Source of the DNA: Hymenobacter sediminicola | Lineage (GTDB): Bacteria; Bacteroidota; Bacteroidia; Cytophagales; Hymenobacteraceae | Length of the DNA stretch: 64,000 nucleotides | Direction: 5' to 3' | Assembly (NCBI RefSeq): GCF_014250515.1 | Contig: NZ_CP060202.1 | Coordinates: 3,407,001-3,471,000 of the forward strand | In this document: in pieces, positions 36,686 through 45,313 of the stretch | Layout of the letters: each line of letters starts with the position of its first letter | Numbering within the stretch: the stretch's first letter is position 1 | Made by a program: the position numbers and the translations under genes | Notes under the pieces: model-generated | Told to the model about the DNA's origin: nothing | Seen by the model: only the letters and a program-made list of their open reading frames with translations | Databases searched by the model: none

Positions 36686-38833
36686 ATGTCTTTCCCCAGA
36701 ATCAAGATAGGCTTGTATGCCGCGGTGGTGCTGGCCGTATTCGTGCTGGCATCTTATAAGCTGTACCGCCGTGGCGATGCACGCACCCCCGAAAAGGACG
36801 CTGTACTGATCCAGGCCATGCTTCAAGGCCTTACTGCTGCCCACTACCAGCCCGAAAAGCTCGACGATACATTCTCTAAGCGTGTTTTCGACTTATACCT
36901 GAAGCGTGTAGACTCGAACAAGAAGTTTCTGCTAGCCTCAGATGTTACTCAGTTGCGCAAGTTTCAGACGGACATTGATGATCAGGTGAAACGCGGTACT
37001 CATGAGTTCATGGACCAGACGAACGTGGTGCTCGACCAGCGTATCAAAGATGTGCAGGTGCTATACCGCGACCTTCTGGCCAAACCATTTGATTTCACTA
37101 CTGAGGAATCGTTTGAGACTGAGCCCGACAAGATGGTGTACGCGGCTGATAAGGCCGCACAGCGCGAAGAATGGCGCAAATTTCTGAAGTATCAGACTCT
37201 GGTGCGTATTTCAGAAATGATGGACGCGCAAGCGAAGAAGAAGGACAAGCCGTTGGCTTCGACTTCCGTAACTCCTTCGGCTACTACCACTTCTGAGCCA
37301 ACGCGTACCCCTGCTGAAATGGAAATTGAAGCGCGCAAGCGGGTGCTGAAGTACTTCGATGACCAGTTCAACGATCTGCTGCAGAACGATGCCAATGACC
37401 GATTGGCCATGTATGCCAATACCATTGCCAATACTTACGATCCGCACACGGAGTACTTCGCGCCCCGTGACAAAGAGAGCTTCGATATTGCCATGACGGG
37501 CCGCTTCGAAGGCATTGGGGCTACGCTGCAGGAAAAAGACGGTAATATCAAAGTCGCGGACATTGTGCCAGGCTCAGCTTCCTACCGCCAAGGTGGATTG
37601 AAAGCCGGCGACATTATCCTGCGTGTAGCACAGGCAGCTGAAGAGCCTGTTTCGGTAGAGGGCTGGCGCTTGGACAAAGCCATTACCTTGATCCGTGGCA
37701 AAAAGGGCACGGAAGTACGCCTGACGGTGCGCAAGCCTGACAACAGCACGAAGATCATCCCTATCATCCGCGACGTGGTAGTGATTAAAGAGACCTTCGC
37801 ACAGTCGGCTACTATCAATGAGGCAGGAAAGAAAATCGGCTACATCAAGCTGCCTACTTTCTATGCTGACTTCAACGACAACGGTGGCCGCAGCTCAGCG
37901 GAAGACGTGAAGAAAGAGCTGGAGAAACTCAAGCAGGAGAATGTACAAGGAGTAGTGCTTGACCTTCGCTTCAATGGTGGTGGCTCCCTACAGGATGCTG
38001 TAGAAATGGCGGGTCTGTTCATTGATAGCGGCCCAGTAGTGCAGGTAAAAGGTAGCCAGGGTGCCGCCAGTGTCCTCAACGACCGTGACCCGCGCGTGCA
38101 ATACAGCGGTCCGCTGGTGGTGCTTGTGAATAAGTACAGTGCCTCCGCTTCCGAAATTCTGGCTGCCGCTATCCAGGACTATAAGCGTGGCGTGGTGATG
38201 GGTGCTGCCAGCACGTACGGCAAAGGCACCGTGCAGCGCATTTTTGACCTCGACGATGCCCTGCCGGCTGAGTTCAACAGCATCAAACCGTTCGGCTCGC
38301 TCAAGCTCACAACCCAGAAATTCTACCGTATCAATGGCGGTTCGACCCAGTTCAAAGGCGTAGTTCCGGACATCATCTTGCCAGACGCATACAGCTACCT
38401 CGACCAGGGCGAGAAAGAGCAGGAGTACGCACTGAAATGGGACGAAATCAGCCCGGCTCGTTACCGCTCGTGGGCGCAGGCGCCTTCCTTCGATAAGCTG
38501 CGCACTGCTAGCCAAGCTCGTGTTGCTGCCAGCCCTAGCTTCCGTCTCGTGAATGAACTGGCGCAGCGTATGCGCAAGCGCAAAGATGAAACGAAGGTAT
38601 CGTTGAAGCTGACTGCTTACCGTACCGAGCAGGAACAGAACAAAGCCGAGTCGGACAAATACGAAGCCGTGCAGAAATCAGCCCAACCCTTGGCTATTGC
38701 TCCTTTAAGCATCGACCTGAAGGCACTGGGTACCGATACGGTAGAAGTGAACCGTGCCTCGCGCTTCACCAAAACCCTGAACAAGGATATCACACTTCGT
38801 GAGGCTGTGTCGGTAGTAAAAGACCAGATGTAA
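36686..38833 (+). CDS. Carboxy-terminal (tail-specific) S41 protease
   Basis: A 715-residue protease of the Prc/Tsp type that degrades periplasmic proteins from their C-terminus. The start at 36686 (MSFPRIKIGLYAAVVLAVFV) gives an N-terminal anchor or signal helix. A helical N-terminal domain (about 40-230) is followed by a PDZ domain (about 255-345, with RFEGIGATLQEKDGNIKV and PGSASYRQGGLKAGDIILRV), then the S41 catalytic core. Catalytic Ser is in VNKYSASASEILAAAIQDY, and Lys in STYGKGTVQRIF. The C-terminal helical domain (about 580-715) matches the DUF3340-like end of Prc. It is a single gene with its own terminator. Confidence 0.94.
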   Translation: MSFPRIKIGLYAAVVLAVFVLASYKLYRRGDARTPEKDAVLIQAMLQGLTAAHYQPEKLDDTFSKRVFDLYLKRVDSNKKFLLASDVTQLRKFQTDIDDQVKRGTHEFMDQTNVVLDQRIKDVQVLYRDLLAKPFDFTTEESFETEPDKMVYAADKAAQREEWRKFLKYQTLVRISEMMDAQAKKKDKPLASTSVTPSATTTSEPTRTPAEMEIEARKRVLKYFDDQFNDLLQNDANDRLAMYANTIANTYDPHTEYFAPRDKESFDIAMTGRFEGIGATLQEKDGNIKVADIVPGSASYRQGGLKAGDIILRVAQAAEEPVSVEGWRLDKAITLIRGKKGTEVRLTVRKPDNSTKIIPIIRDVVVIKETFAQSATINEAGKKIGYIKLPTFYADFNDNGGRSSAEDVKKELEKLKQENVQGVVLDLRFNGGGSLQDAVEMAGLFIDSGPVVQVKGSQGAASVLNDRDPRVQYSGPLVVLVNKYSASASEILAAAIQDYKRGVVMGAASTYGKGTVQRIFDLDDALPAEFNSIKPFGSLKLTTQKFYRINGGSTQFKGVVPDIILPDAYSYLDQGEKEQEYALKWDEISPARYRSWAQAPSFDKLRTASQARVAASPSFRLVNELAQRMRKRKDETKVSLKLTAYRTEQEQNKAESDKYEAVQKSAQPLAIAPLSIDLKALGTDTVEVNRASRFTKTLNKDITLREAVSVVKDQM

Positions 38834-38855
38834 GCCATCCATAAAGAGTACCATG

Positions 38856-38891
38856 AAAGCGCCTGCAGCCTATGCTGCAGGCGCTTTTTTT
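38856..38891 (+). terminator. Terminator of the S41 protease gene
   Basis: AAAGCGCCTGCAGC and GCTGCAGGCGCTTT with a 4-nt loop and T run. The next 184 bp are strikingly AT-rich and contain the promoter of the 348-residue gene. Confidence 0.88.
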
Positions 38892-39030
38892 GCGCCCACT
38901 GCTAGCATTCTGCGAACATTATTTTCCTTTAGCAAATAGACCATACTTTCAACTACTCAAATTATTGATTTTACATTCACAATAATCTTATAATCAGTGA
39001 TTATAAACCAATAACATCATACCAATATTT

Positions 39031-39061
39031 TTAGCAAATACAGAACTAATCACTACTTTAG
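39031..39061 (+). promoter_or_regulatory. Near-consensus promoter of the 348-residue unknown gene
   Basis: TTA (39031-39033), a 20-bp spacer and TACTTTAG (39054-39061), each one base from the TTG / TAnnTTTG consensus, inside an AT-rich block. It would give a leader of about 8 nt before the ATG at 39076. Confidence 0.4.
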
Positions 39062-39075
39062 GGCGTTGAACTGAT

Positions 39076-40122
39076 ATGACGATGCAAGACATGGAAACCC
39101 CGATTATTCCGCTCGTTACGGACGAGCAGCAGAAGCTAGCTGATGATACCTGGCGCAAGTCTATTCCGGCGCAGGTGTTTCTCAACTACTTCTTTGCCAT
39201 CAACTACCACATCCAGGAAGGTGACGACGCAGCCGGTGGCCTGCAGCACCTCCCCTTCTTCCGCGCGCATCAGGCAGAGTTGACTGATACGGACCTGACG
39301 GCTGTAACGAAGCTGCTGCATGCTTGCTGGAGCACAGAGTATGCGCTACGCTCTACCGCTGAGCTAGGCGACGAAGATTACCTGCGCAACGCGTTGCATT
39401 GGACTTTCCCGCAGGCCTATCATACTATTATGGCCGGGTTGCAGGCATTCCTGTACACGGCCGGCGTGCGCGGCAACAACCCTTCGCTGGTTCGCCGGGA
39501 GGTGGGTCGTCTGGTAGTGCGCAATGCGTACCCACGCCCGGTTGCGTTCTATGCCGCTGGCGCCTACGGCGACTTTAGCATTCATCGGCTGCCGCTGGCG
39601 GGCTACAAAGCAGGCTTGCACATTGCGGGCAAAGAAATCGACGCCCAGGCTCAGATCGGGCAGTTCCTGCGCACTACGCGCAAGCTAAAAGCCACGACTA
39701 CCCGCCAGCAGATTCAGGCCAACCCGAACACAGCGCTACGCAGCCAGAAAACCGGCAAGGTGCTCGACAAATGGACGGCTTCACATTGGCAGCAGATTAC
39801 GTGGCGCCTCGGCTACACCACCATCTTCGATTTGCTGGGCCGCCTGCGCATTTCGCAGACCAGCCGGGAGATTGAGCGTTTCATTGAGGCTGAAATCGAC
39901 TTCAAGCTCTTCCACCAGTCGCTGCTCAATATCGTGAGCTACCTCAATGGCATCCATGAAACCTACGTAGCCAAGGCTATGGGCTTGGAGCGCTACCAGC
40001 AACTAGTGGCCGAGCTGCCAAAGCACTTGCAGCATAGCTTCGTGGAGGACCGCCTGCGCACCCGAGTGCAGCCGACCATCACCGGTGAAGCGCCGATGCC
40101 GCAGATGGGTATTGCGGCCTAA
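39076..40122 (+). CDS. Unrecognised helical protein, 348 aa
   Basis: I do not recognise this 348-residue soluble protein. It has no signal peptide and no membrane segment. Residues 25-130 are helical with many aromatic and His residues (VFLNYFFAINYHIQEGDDA, LHACWSTEYALRSTAELG, ALHWTFPQAYHTIMAGLQAF). The last segment faintly resembles the YH/AxxxxxxxALL helix pair of HEPN-type domains, but the catalytic RX4-6H motif is not obvious. A basic loop (LRTTRKLKATTTRQQI) lies near residue 200, and the C-terminal part (SREIERFIEAEIDFKLFHQS) is again helical. Start codons at 39076, 39082 and 39091 are alternatives. It is a single gene between two terminators, preceded by an AT-rich block. Confidence 0.75.
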   Translation: MTMQDMETPIIPLVTDEQQKLADDTWRKSIPAQVFLNYFFAINYHIQEGDDAAGGLQHLPFFRAHQAELTDTDLTAVTKLLHACWSTEYALRSTAELGDEDYLRNALHWTFPQAYHTIMAGLQAFLYTAGVRGNNPSLVRREVGRLVVRNAYPRPVAFYAAGAYGDFSIHRLPLAGYKAGLHIAGKEIDAQAQIGQFLRTTRKLKATTTRQQIQANPNTALRSQKTGKVLDKWTASHWQQITWRLGYTTIFDLLGRLRISQTSREIERFIEAEIDFKLFHQSLLNIVSYLNGIHETYVAKAMGLERYQQLVAELPKHLQHSFVEDRLRTRVQPTITGEAPMPQMGIAA

Positions 40123-40169
40123 TACCCTTAGTTACTGATTACAGTTAGATCCTACTTCATATACACGTA

Positions 40170-40198
40170 AGAGCCGCCCTGCTGGGGCGGCTCTTTTT
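40170..40198 (+). terminator. Terminator after the 348-residue gene
   Basis: AGAGCCGCCC and GGGCGGCTCT with a short loop and TTTTT tail. Confidence 0.85.
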
Positions 40199-40263
40199 GC
40201 TTGTACCCGCCGCCAACTATCCGACTCTTTGCGGGTTTATGCGAATAAGTGTCCAGGCCGCAC

Positions 40264-40271
40264 TACTTTTG
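40264..40271 (+). promoter_or_regulatory. Candidate -7 box before lysS
   Basis: TACTTTTG matches TAnnTTTG exactly, 50 bp before the ATG at 40322. The -33 element is unclear. Confidence 0.45.
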
Positions 40272-40321
40272 TGGCTTGACTTTTCCGGCCCCGTGTGGGC
40301 CATGTTTTTAAGACTCTCCCC

Positions 40322-41884
40322 ATGCAGCACCTCAGCGAACAGGAAATCATACGCCGCCAGAAGCTAGAAGAGCTTCAGAAGCTCGGCATTGAGCCATATC
40401 CGTCCGAGCTGTTTGATGTGAACTTCTACGCTCAGGAAATCCACGATAATTATCATGCTGAGCTGAATAATTTTCAGGATGTAAGTCTGGCAGGCCGCCT
40501 GATGTCGATTCGGGTGAAGGGCAAAGCCTCATTTGCTGAGCTACAGGACGCTTCGGGCCGTATTCAGCTCTACATCAACCGCGACGAAATCTGTCCTGGC
40601 GAAGACAAAGAGCTATACAACACCGTGTTCAAGAAGCTGCTCGACCTCGGCGACTTTATCGGCGTGAAGGGCCATGTGTTTAAAACAATGGTGGGCGAAA
40701 CCTCCATTCACGTAACCGGCCTCACGGTGCTGAGCAAAAGCCTGCGCCCGCTGCCCGTTGTGAAAGAGCGCACCGACGAAGCCACCGGCGAGAAAGTTAC
40801 GTACGACGCCTTCACGGACCCCGAGCAGCGCTACCGCCAGCGTTACGTGGACCTAGTGGTGAATCCCCACGTGCGCGAGGCCTTTATCAAGCGTACCCAG
40901 CTGGTGCAGGCCATGCGCAATTACCTCAACGATAAAGGCTATCTGGAGGTGGAAACCCCGATTCTGCAGCCTTTGTATGGTGGTGCGGCGGCCCGGCCGT
41001 TCAAAACCCACCACAACACGCTGGACATGACGCTATATCTGCGCATTGCCAACGAGCTGTACCTCAAGCGCCTCATCGTGGGCGGCTTTGATGGGGTGTA
41101 CGAGTTCAGCAAGGACTTCCGCAACGAGGGCATGAGCCGGTTTCACAACCCGGAATTCACGCAGATGGAGCTGTATGTCGCCTACAAAGACTACTACTGG
41201 ATGATGGATCTGGTGGAGGAAATGGTGGAGCGCGTGGCCTTAGCTCTGCACGGCAAAACCGAAGTGCAGGTGGGCGAGAACCTCATCAACTTCCAGCGCC
41301 CTTGGAAGCGCTTCACCATGGCCGAATCGATTGAGCACTTCACAGGCTTCAACATCGATGGCAAGACCGAAGATGAACTGCGCGCTGCCGCCAAGGAATT
41401 GAAAGTAGGCCTCGACCCCAGCATGGGCAAAGCCAAAATCATTGACGAAATCTTTGGGGAGCATGTGGAGCCCAAGCTGATTCAGCCCACGTTCATCACC
41501 GATTACCCGGTGGAAATGTCGCCGCTGGCCAAGAAGCACCGCAGCAAGCCAGGCTTGGTAGAGCGGTTCGAGGCAATCTGCAACGGCAAGGAAATCTGCA
41601 ATGCCTTCTCCGAGCTCAACGACCCCATCGACCAGCGCCAGCGCTTCGAAGACCAGCTGGAGTTGGGCAAGCGCGGCGACACGGAAGCTATGGTACTGGA
41701 CGAGGATTTCCTGCGGGCTCTGGAGTACGGCATGCCGCCTACGGCCGGACTAGGAATCGGCATCGACCGCCTGAGCATGATTATGACTAACTCCGCTTCC
41801 ATTCAGGATGTGTTGTTTTTCCCGCAGATGAAGCCGGAAAACACGAAGTCAGAAAATGCGCCGAAGCCTGAAGCTGGTGCATAA
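40322..41884 (+). CDS. lysS: Lysyl-tRNA synthetase, class II
   Basis: A 520-residue enzyme charging tRNA-Lys. The start at 40322 ([18 protein letters not shown]) gives the standard N-terminus; the ATG at 40295 adds nine residues. The OB-fold anticodon-binding domain spans about 60-160 ([31 protein letters not shown]). The class II core holds motif 1 ([20 protein letters not shown] region), motif 2 ([20 protein letters not shown]) and motif 3 ([15 protein letters not shown]). [13 protein letters not shown] precedes motif 2. The C-terminal 20 residues are a non-conserved tail. Single gene, ended by a terminator that is itself part of a duplicated unit. Confidence 0.97.
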   Translation: MQHLSEQEIIRRQKLEELQKLGIEPYPSELFDVNFYAQEIHDNYHAELNNFQDVSLAGRLMSIRVKGKASFAELQDASGRIQLYINRDEICPGEDKELYNTVFKKLLDLGDFIGVKGHVFKTMVGETSIHVTGLTVLSKSLRPLPVVKERTDEATGEKVTYDAFTDPEQRYRQRYVDLVVNPHVREAFIKRTQLVQAMRNYLNDKGYLEVETPILQPLYGGAAARPFKTHHNTLDMTLYLRIANELYLKRLIVGGFDGVYEFSKDFRNEGMSRFHNPEFTQMELYVAYKDYYWMMDLVEEMVERVALALHGKTEVQVGENLINFQRPWKRFTMAESIEHFTGFNIDGKTEDELRAAAKELKVGLDPSMGKAKIIDEIFGEHVEPKLIQPTFITDYPVEMSPLAKKHRSKPGLVERFEAICNGKEICNAFSELNDPIDQRQRFEDQLELGKRGDTEAMVLDEDFLRALEYGMPPTAGLGIGIDRLSMIMTNSASIQDVLFFPQMKPENTKSENAPKPEAGA

Positions 41885-41905
41885 GCAATAGCACCACAAC
41901 CTGCT

Positions 41906-42146
41906 AAAAATCAGAAAGCCTCCCGCAGTAAAGAGCGGGAGGCTTTCTTTTGGTAACTGACTACGTTTTCTGTTGAATAGCGGTTCTGAAGAAGCTTACA
42001 CAGTGCCTGTATGATTTTACTATCAGGTCTTGTTAACCATTCTCTGACAGAAGCTCTACAGCTGGCAATTTTACGACAGATGCATATCCAACTCTTTGCA
42101 AGCCGGTTATGTATTCTTTAACGGAAGTCTGCCTATGAGGTTTCAG
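41906..42146. repeat. Non-coding duplicated unit, copy A
   Basis: This 241-bp stretch after lysS is paralogous to 42187-42432. Shared in the same order are: AAAAATCAGAAAGCCTCCCG with its hairpin, AACTGACT, GATTTTACTA, AGAAGCTC, GGCAATTTTAC, a CTTT-CAAG-CGGTTAT block, TTCTTTAACG and GGTTTCAG. Between these blocks the two copies differ widely. No reading frame of useful length is shared. The left end includes the lysS terminator; read on the minus strand the same hairpin is also followed by T residues, so a minus-strand RNA of 150-240 nt ending here is possible. Confidence 0.75.
41912..41952. terminator. Terminator of lysS (in copy A)
   Basis: AGAAAGCCTCCCGC and GCGGGAGGCTTTCT with an 8-nt loop and T run; T-rich on both sides, so it may work both ways. 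Confidence 0.88.
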
Positions 42147-42186
42147 GCTGACCGAAAGAATTTTCTGTTGAGATAAACTGGCTGGA

Positions 42187-42432
42187 CAAAAAATCAGAAA
42201 GCCTCCCGCAAAATATAGCGCGGGAGGCTTTCCTTTTAATATAACTGACTTACCCTTCCAACCGGGGTTGATGGAAGAAACTTGCGATGGACGTACTAGA
42301 TTTTACTACCAGAGGATTTGAATAGCTCCAGTAGAAGCTCAGTCGTCGGCAATTTTACTTCTAAGAACTTCTCCGATTTTCTTTCAAGTCGGTTATATCT
42401 TCTTTAACGCCCGATTCGGTTTAGGGTTTCAG
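42187..42432. repeat. Non-coding duplicated unit, copy B
   Basis: The 246-bp second copy has the same ordered blocks as copy A, with the hairpin AGAAAGCCTCCCGC / GCGGGAGGCTTTCC at its left end (about 42194-42235). It lies directly downstream of the minus-strand YtxH gene at 42449-42805 and could be its 3' untranslated region and terminator, or an independent small RNA gene. Together the two copies fill the 564 bp between lysS and the YtxH gene, with no protein-coding content seen. Confidence 0.75.
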
Positions 42433-42448
42433 CAGAGTTACTTTTTTA

Positions 42449-42805
42449 TTAACTATGACTGGTATAGCCGGGGAAATGACGCCCGTCGCTGCCTATGCCA
42501 TCATAGTCTGAGTCCGCGTCATCGGAGCTAGCACTCGGCTGTCCAATAGAACTGAGCAGGCTATCGGCTGCAGAGCGGTCTGCTTGCTGACGGTCGGCCG
42601 TGGGGCCGGTGGCTTTGGCACTGCTGAATCGGTCTAAACCGTCTTTCAGGAGCTTATTCAAGTCGCCGCCGAACTTAGAGGCTGATTTTTTGAGCCCGGA
42701 TCGGGTTTCATCACCGGTTTCGGGAGCCAGCAGCAGACCGGCAACAATGCCAGCAGTGGCGCCAGCCAAGAGTGACAGAATTACTTTGCCTTTCGTGTCT
42801 TGCAT
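42449..42805 (-). CDS. YtxH-domain stress protein
   Basis: A 118-residue protein. The start at 42805 (MQDTKGKVILSLLAGATAGI) gives the classic YtxH form: one membrane helix near the N-terminus with the signature GATAGIVAGLLLAPETGDETR, then a helical region with Lys/Ser (LKKSASKFGGDLNKLLKDGL). The open frame from 42883 adds 26 residues without conservation. The C-terminal 50 residues are Ser/Asp-rich and disordered. YtxH proteins are general stress proteins of unknown mechanism. It is paralogous to the next gene upstream on the same strand, which ends in its own terminator. Confidence 0.82.
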   Translation of the reverse strand: MQDTKGKVILSLLAGATAGIVAGLLLAPETGDETRSGLKKSASKFGGDLNKLLKDGLDRFSSAKATGPTADRQQADRSAADSLLSSIGQPSASSDDADSDYDGIGSDGRHFPGYTSHS

Positions 42806-42888
42806 ACCGCAATGAATAGTGGAAGTGAAAAGATGTAACGCCAGTATATCGGCTTGGAATGATATAACGTCTGAACGGCGCATTGGTT

Positions 42889-42933
42889 AAAAAAAAAGCG
42901 TCGGCCTTCTTGAGAAGACCGACGCTTTTTTTA
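42889..42933 (-). terminator. Terminator of the YtxH-CsbD gene
   Basis: Read on the minus strand AAAAAAAGCGTCGGTCTTCT and AGAAGGCCGACGCTTTTTTT (one G-T pair) form a hairpin with a long T run, 14 bp after the stop of the gene at 42947. Confidence 0.88.
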
Positions 42934-42946
42934 GGGAGCGAATGAC

Positions 42947-43381
42947 CTACAGGTCGTTCAGCATTTTTACTACTTCGCTTTTGGCTTTGCCCAGCTTGTT
43001 CTGCAGACGGCCAACCAGCTCATCGCCTTTGCCTTCCGTGTAGTCCAAGTCTTCGTCAGTGAGCTGCGCGTATTGTTGCTTCAGCTTGCCTTTCGAGGCA
43101 TTCCAGTCGCCTTTCAGTTTCAGGCTGCTGCCCGTTCCGGTCAGGCCCATATCTTCCAGCTTCTCAACGTAGCCTTTGAACTTAGAGTCCAGCTCTTCAC
43201 CGTACTTCGACAGCTGCTCACCTAGCTGGCCGCTGTATTTGGTGGCAGCGCTGCCAATCTTGTCACGGGTAGCTTTGCCTTTGTCCGGAGCCATCAGCAG
43301 GCCGGCGATAATGCCAGCGCCAGCGCCAGCCAAAGCAGCGAGGAGAATTTTTCCGGAGTTGTCTTCTTCGTGATACGACAT
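42947..43381 (-). CDS. YtxH - CsbD-like fusion stress protein
   Basis: A 144-residue protein with two parts. Residues 10-35 hold the YtxH membrane helix and signature (LAALAGAGAGIIAGLLMAPD). After a Lys/Glu-rich helical linker with KYGEELDSKFKGYVEKLEDM, the C-terminal 58 residues read LKGDWNASKGKLKQQYAQLT, then DEDLDYTEGKGDELVGRLQ and KLGKAKSEVVKML, which is the pattern of CsbD-like stress proteins (GxWxxxKGKxKxxxGxLTDDDLxxxxGxxDxLxGxxQ). CsbD is a sigma-B-dependent protein in Bacillus. The joining of both in one chain suggests a single envelope-linked stress role. The gene is followed by a terminator and then by its shorter paralogue. Confidence 0.82.
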   Translation of the reverse strand: MSYHEEDNSGKILLAALAGAGAGIIAGLLMAPDKGKATRDKIGSAATKYSGQLGEQLSKYGEELDSKFKGYVEKLEDMGLTGTGSSLKLKGDWNASKGKLKQQYAQLTDEDLDYTEGKGDELVGRLQNKLGKAKSEVVKMLNDL

Positions 43382-43654
43382 GATGTAGAGGGAGAGAAAG
43401 GTGATGAATGAATTTCAGGTGGGTGGCAAACGGCCGCTACAACGTAGCAGGCCGCAAACGTAAGGCCGAAGCCCCACTGTACTATGCCATTCTGATGCCT
43501 AATACGCGGTGCGGCGACGCGGGTTTTGGTCCGACTCAAAAAAGATACATTCTGCGCTATACTAGCAGGACTAGGGGCCGCAACTCCTGGCAGCAGCCTC
43601 GTATATGCTCCTGAACTTCTACTTTCACGCCCTCCTCCTTCCAGTTCTGCTGCT

Positions 43655-43906
43655 ATGATAAAGCTTCTTCCTCTACTCCTGTTGGCCGTTGCCTGCAACC
43701 GGGCGACACCGCCCACCACTGATAGTGCCACCTGCATCGACCCGGCCAAAATCCGCAAAGATGCCATGTGCACTATGCAGTATGACCCAGTATGCGGCTG
43801 CAACAACGTAACGTATGGCAACGCTTGCACAGCCACCAACGCTGGCGTGCTCAGCTTTACGCCCGGTGCCTGCCCCGGCAGCTCTACTCCCACTTCCCCC
43901 CGCTAA
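43655..43906 (+). CDS. Kazal-like lipoprotein
   Basis: An 83-residue lipoprotein with signal [14 protein letters not shown] (lipidated Cys14). The rest carries one Kazal-type domain: six Cys in the order of the family, with the diagnostic [20 protein letters not shown] segment at about residues 39-58. Kazal domains inhibit serine proteases; in Bacteroidota such tiny lipoproteins are common, but their targets are unknown. The start at 43655 is chosen because the open frame upstream to 43526 lacks a signal. It ends 5 bp before the cupin gene and is probably co-transcribed with it. The 273 bp upstream, divergent from the YtxH-CsbD gene, show nothing else. Confidence 0.85.
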   Translation: MIKLLPLLLLAVACNRATPPTTDSATCIDPAKIRKDAMCTMQYDPVCGCNNVTYGNACTATNAGVLSFTPGACPGSSTPTSPR

Positions 43907-43911
43907 ATCCG

Positions 43912-44280
43912 ATGTCTGAAAAACGCTATTTCCGCCAGCAAAACCCTTTCCGGGTTCCCACTACCGATGGCAAGCTAATTGAAGAACACATTGGGCTGGC
44001 TAGCACCCGTACCGGACAGTACAGTGTAGCGCATATGGTAGCTCCGCCACAGTGGAGCGAACCACACCAGAATCCGGAATTCGACGAAGTGACCATCGTG
44101 GTGCGAGGCCGCAAACGGTTTGAAATAGATGGTGACGTGGTAGAACTACGTGCCGGCGAATCGTTGCTGATTAAAGGCGGCGCGCGGGTGCGCTACTCCA
44201 ATCCGTTTGAAGAGGAGTGCGAATACTGGTCTATCTGCGTGCCGGCCTTCTCGATGGATACTGTGCACCGCGAGGAATAG
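43912..44280 (+). CDS. Cupin-domain protein
   Basis: A 122-residue single-domain cupin. The start at 43912 (MSEKRYFRQQNPFRVPTTDG) is clear. The first cupin motif is in WSEPHQNPEFDEVTIVVRGR with one His and Glu, and the second in VELRAGESLLIKGGARVRYS and ECEYWSICVPAF. The metal-binding set is incomplete compared with the GX5HXHX4E consensus (one His instead of two), so metal binding or enzyme activity is doubtful; a small-molecule-binding or isomerase role is possible. Position: 5 bp after the Kazal lipoprotein gene and 87 bp before the dienelactone hydrolase gene. Confidence 0.85.
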   Translation: MSEKRYFRQQNPFRVPTTDGKLIEEHIGLASTRTGQYSVAHMVAPPQWSEPHQNPEFDEVTIVVRGRKRFEIDGDVVELRAGESLLIKGGARVRYSNPFEEECEYWSICVPAFSMDTVHREE

Positions 44281-44367
44281 AGTGCCGGCCCATACCCTGT
44301 AGTGCTATGCCGTGGTTGCTGCTTTCAGCATCCTGCTTATCTTGTTCCGTTCATCACTCAACCCACC

Positions 44368-45228
44368 ATGGATCAGCGCATTATCAATCTGTTCGACGAG
44401 TACACCCATGCTCCGCTTACCCGCAAGGAGTTTATTGAGCGGCTGGTGAAGCTCGCCGGCGGTACCGCGCTGGCTATGTCAGCGCTGGCGGTGCTGGAGC
44501 CGGGCTACGCACAGGCGGCCACCGTAAGCGGCCAAGACGACGATTTGCTGCTGGAGGACGTGACCTGGAACGGGGCCGACGGAGTGCAAATGAGGGGTTA
44601 CCTCGCACACCCTAAGTCAAAAAAGAAACGTGGGGCTGTGGTGGTCATCCACGAAAACCGGGGCCTGACTCCCCACATCAAGGATGTGACGCGCCGCGTG
44701 GCCAAAGCCGGGTATCTGGTGCTGGGTGTTGATGCACTTTCGCCGCTGGGTGGCACGCCCGCCAACGAAGACGAAGGCCGGGCCCTGATTGGTAAGCTTG
44801 ATGCGCAACAAAACCTGCGCAACTATCTCTCGGCCCTCGCCTACCTGCGCCAGCATCCGGAAAGCAACGGCAAAACCGGGTGCGTGGGCTTCTGCTGGGG
44901 CGGTGCACTGGCCAATCAACTCGCCCTGAACGACCCGAAGCTCAATGCGGCCGTCGCCTACTACGGCACTCAGCCCAAAGACGCAGATCTGTCCAAAATC
45001 AAGGCGCATCTGATGCTGCATTATGCCAGCCTGGATGAGCGGGTGAATGCCGGTAAGGACGCGTATGAAGCCGCCCTGAAAGCAGCCAGCGTGAAGTACG
45101 AGCAGTACGTGTATGAAGGCGTAAACCACGCCTTCAACAACGACTCCTCCCCTGCTCGCTACAACGCTGAAGCCGCCGACCTGGCTTGGGGCCGTACCCT
45201 GAAGCTCTTCAAGGATAAGCTGAGCTAA
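44368..45228 (+). CDS. Dienelactone hydrolase family protein
   Basis: A 286-residue alpha/beta hydrolase. The start at 44368 (MDQRIINLFDEYTHAPLTRK) begins a twin-arginine-like leader: TRKEFIERLVKLAGGTALAM, ending in YAQA at residue 50, so export is likely though the second Arg of the classic motif is replaced. The catalytic triad is Cys176 (GFCWGGA), Asp223 (SLDERVNAG) and His254 (GVNHAFNN), and Glu96 (VIHENRGL) is the residue that activates the Cys in characterised enzymes. Dienelactone hydrolase opens lactones from aromatic breakdown; here no aromatic degradation genes are near, so another carboxylic ester is possible. A long terminator follows. Confidence 0.9.
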   Translation: MDQRIINLFDEYTHAPLTRKEFIERLVKLAGGTALAMSALAVLEPGYAQAATVSGQDDDLLLEDVTWNGADGVQMRGYLAHPKSKKKRGAVVVIHENRGLTPHIKDVTRRVAKAGYLVLGVDALSPLGGTPANEDEGRALIGKLDAQQNLRNYLSALAYLRQHPESNGKTGCVGFCWGGALANQLALNDPKLNAAVAYYGTQPKDADLSKIKAHLMLHYASLDERVNAGKDAYEAALKAASVKYEQYVYEGVNHAFNNDSSPARYNAEAADLAWGRTLKLFKDKLS

Positions 45229-45250
45229 GAATATCTTCCTCCAGGTAGAA

Positions 45251-45300
45251 TACAAGCCAAAGCGGCCCCACCAGAACTGGCGGGGCCGCTTTGGCTTGTA
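45251..45300. terminator. Bidirectional terminator after the hydrolase gene
   Basis: Perfect 19-bp arms (45251-45269 and 45282-45300, beginning TACAAGCCAAAGCGGCCCC) with a 12-nt loop, between convergent genes. No classical T run is present. Confidence 0.75.
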
Positions 45301-45313
45301 CTAAGTACCGAGC

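Noticed and set aside
41885-42448. Possible small protein genes in the duplicated unit
   Set aside because: No ORF is conserved between the two copies.
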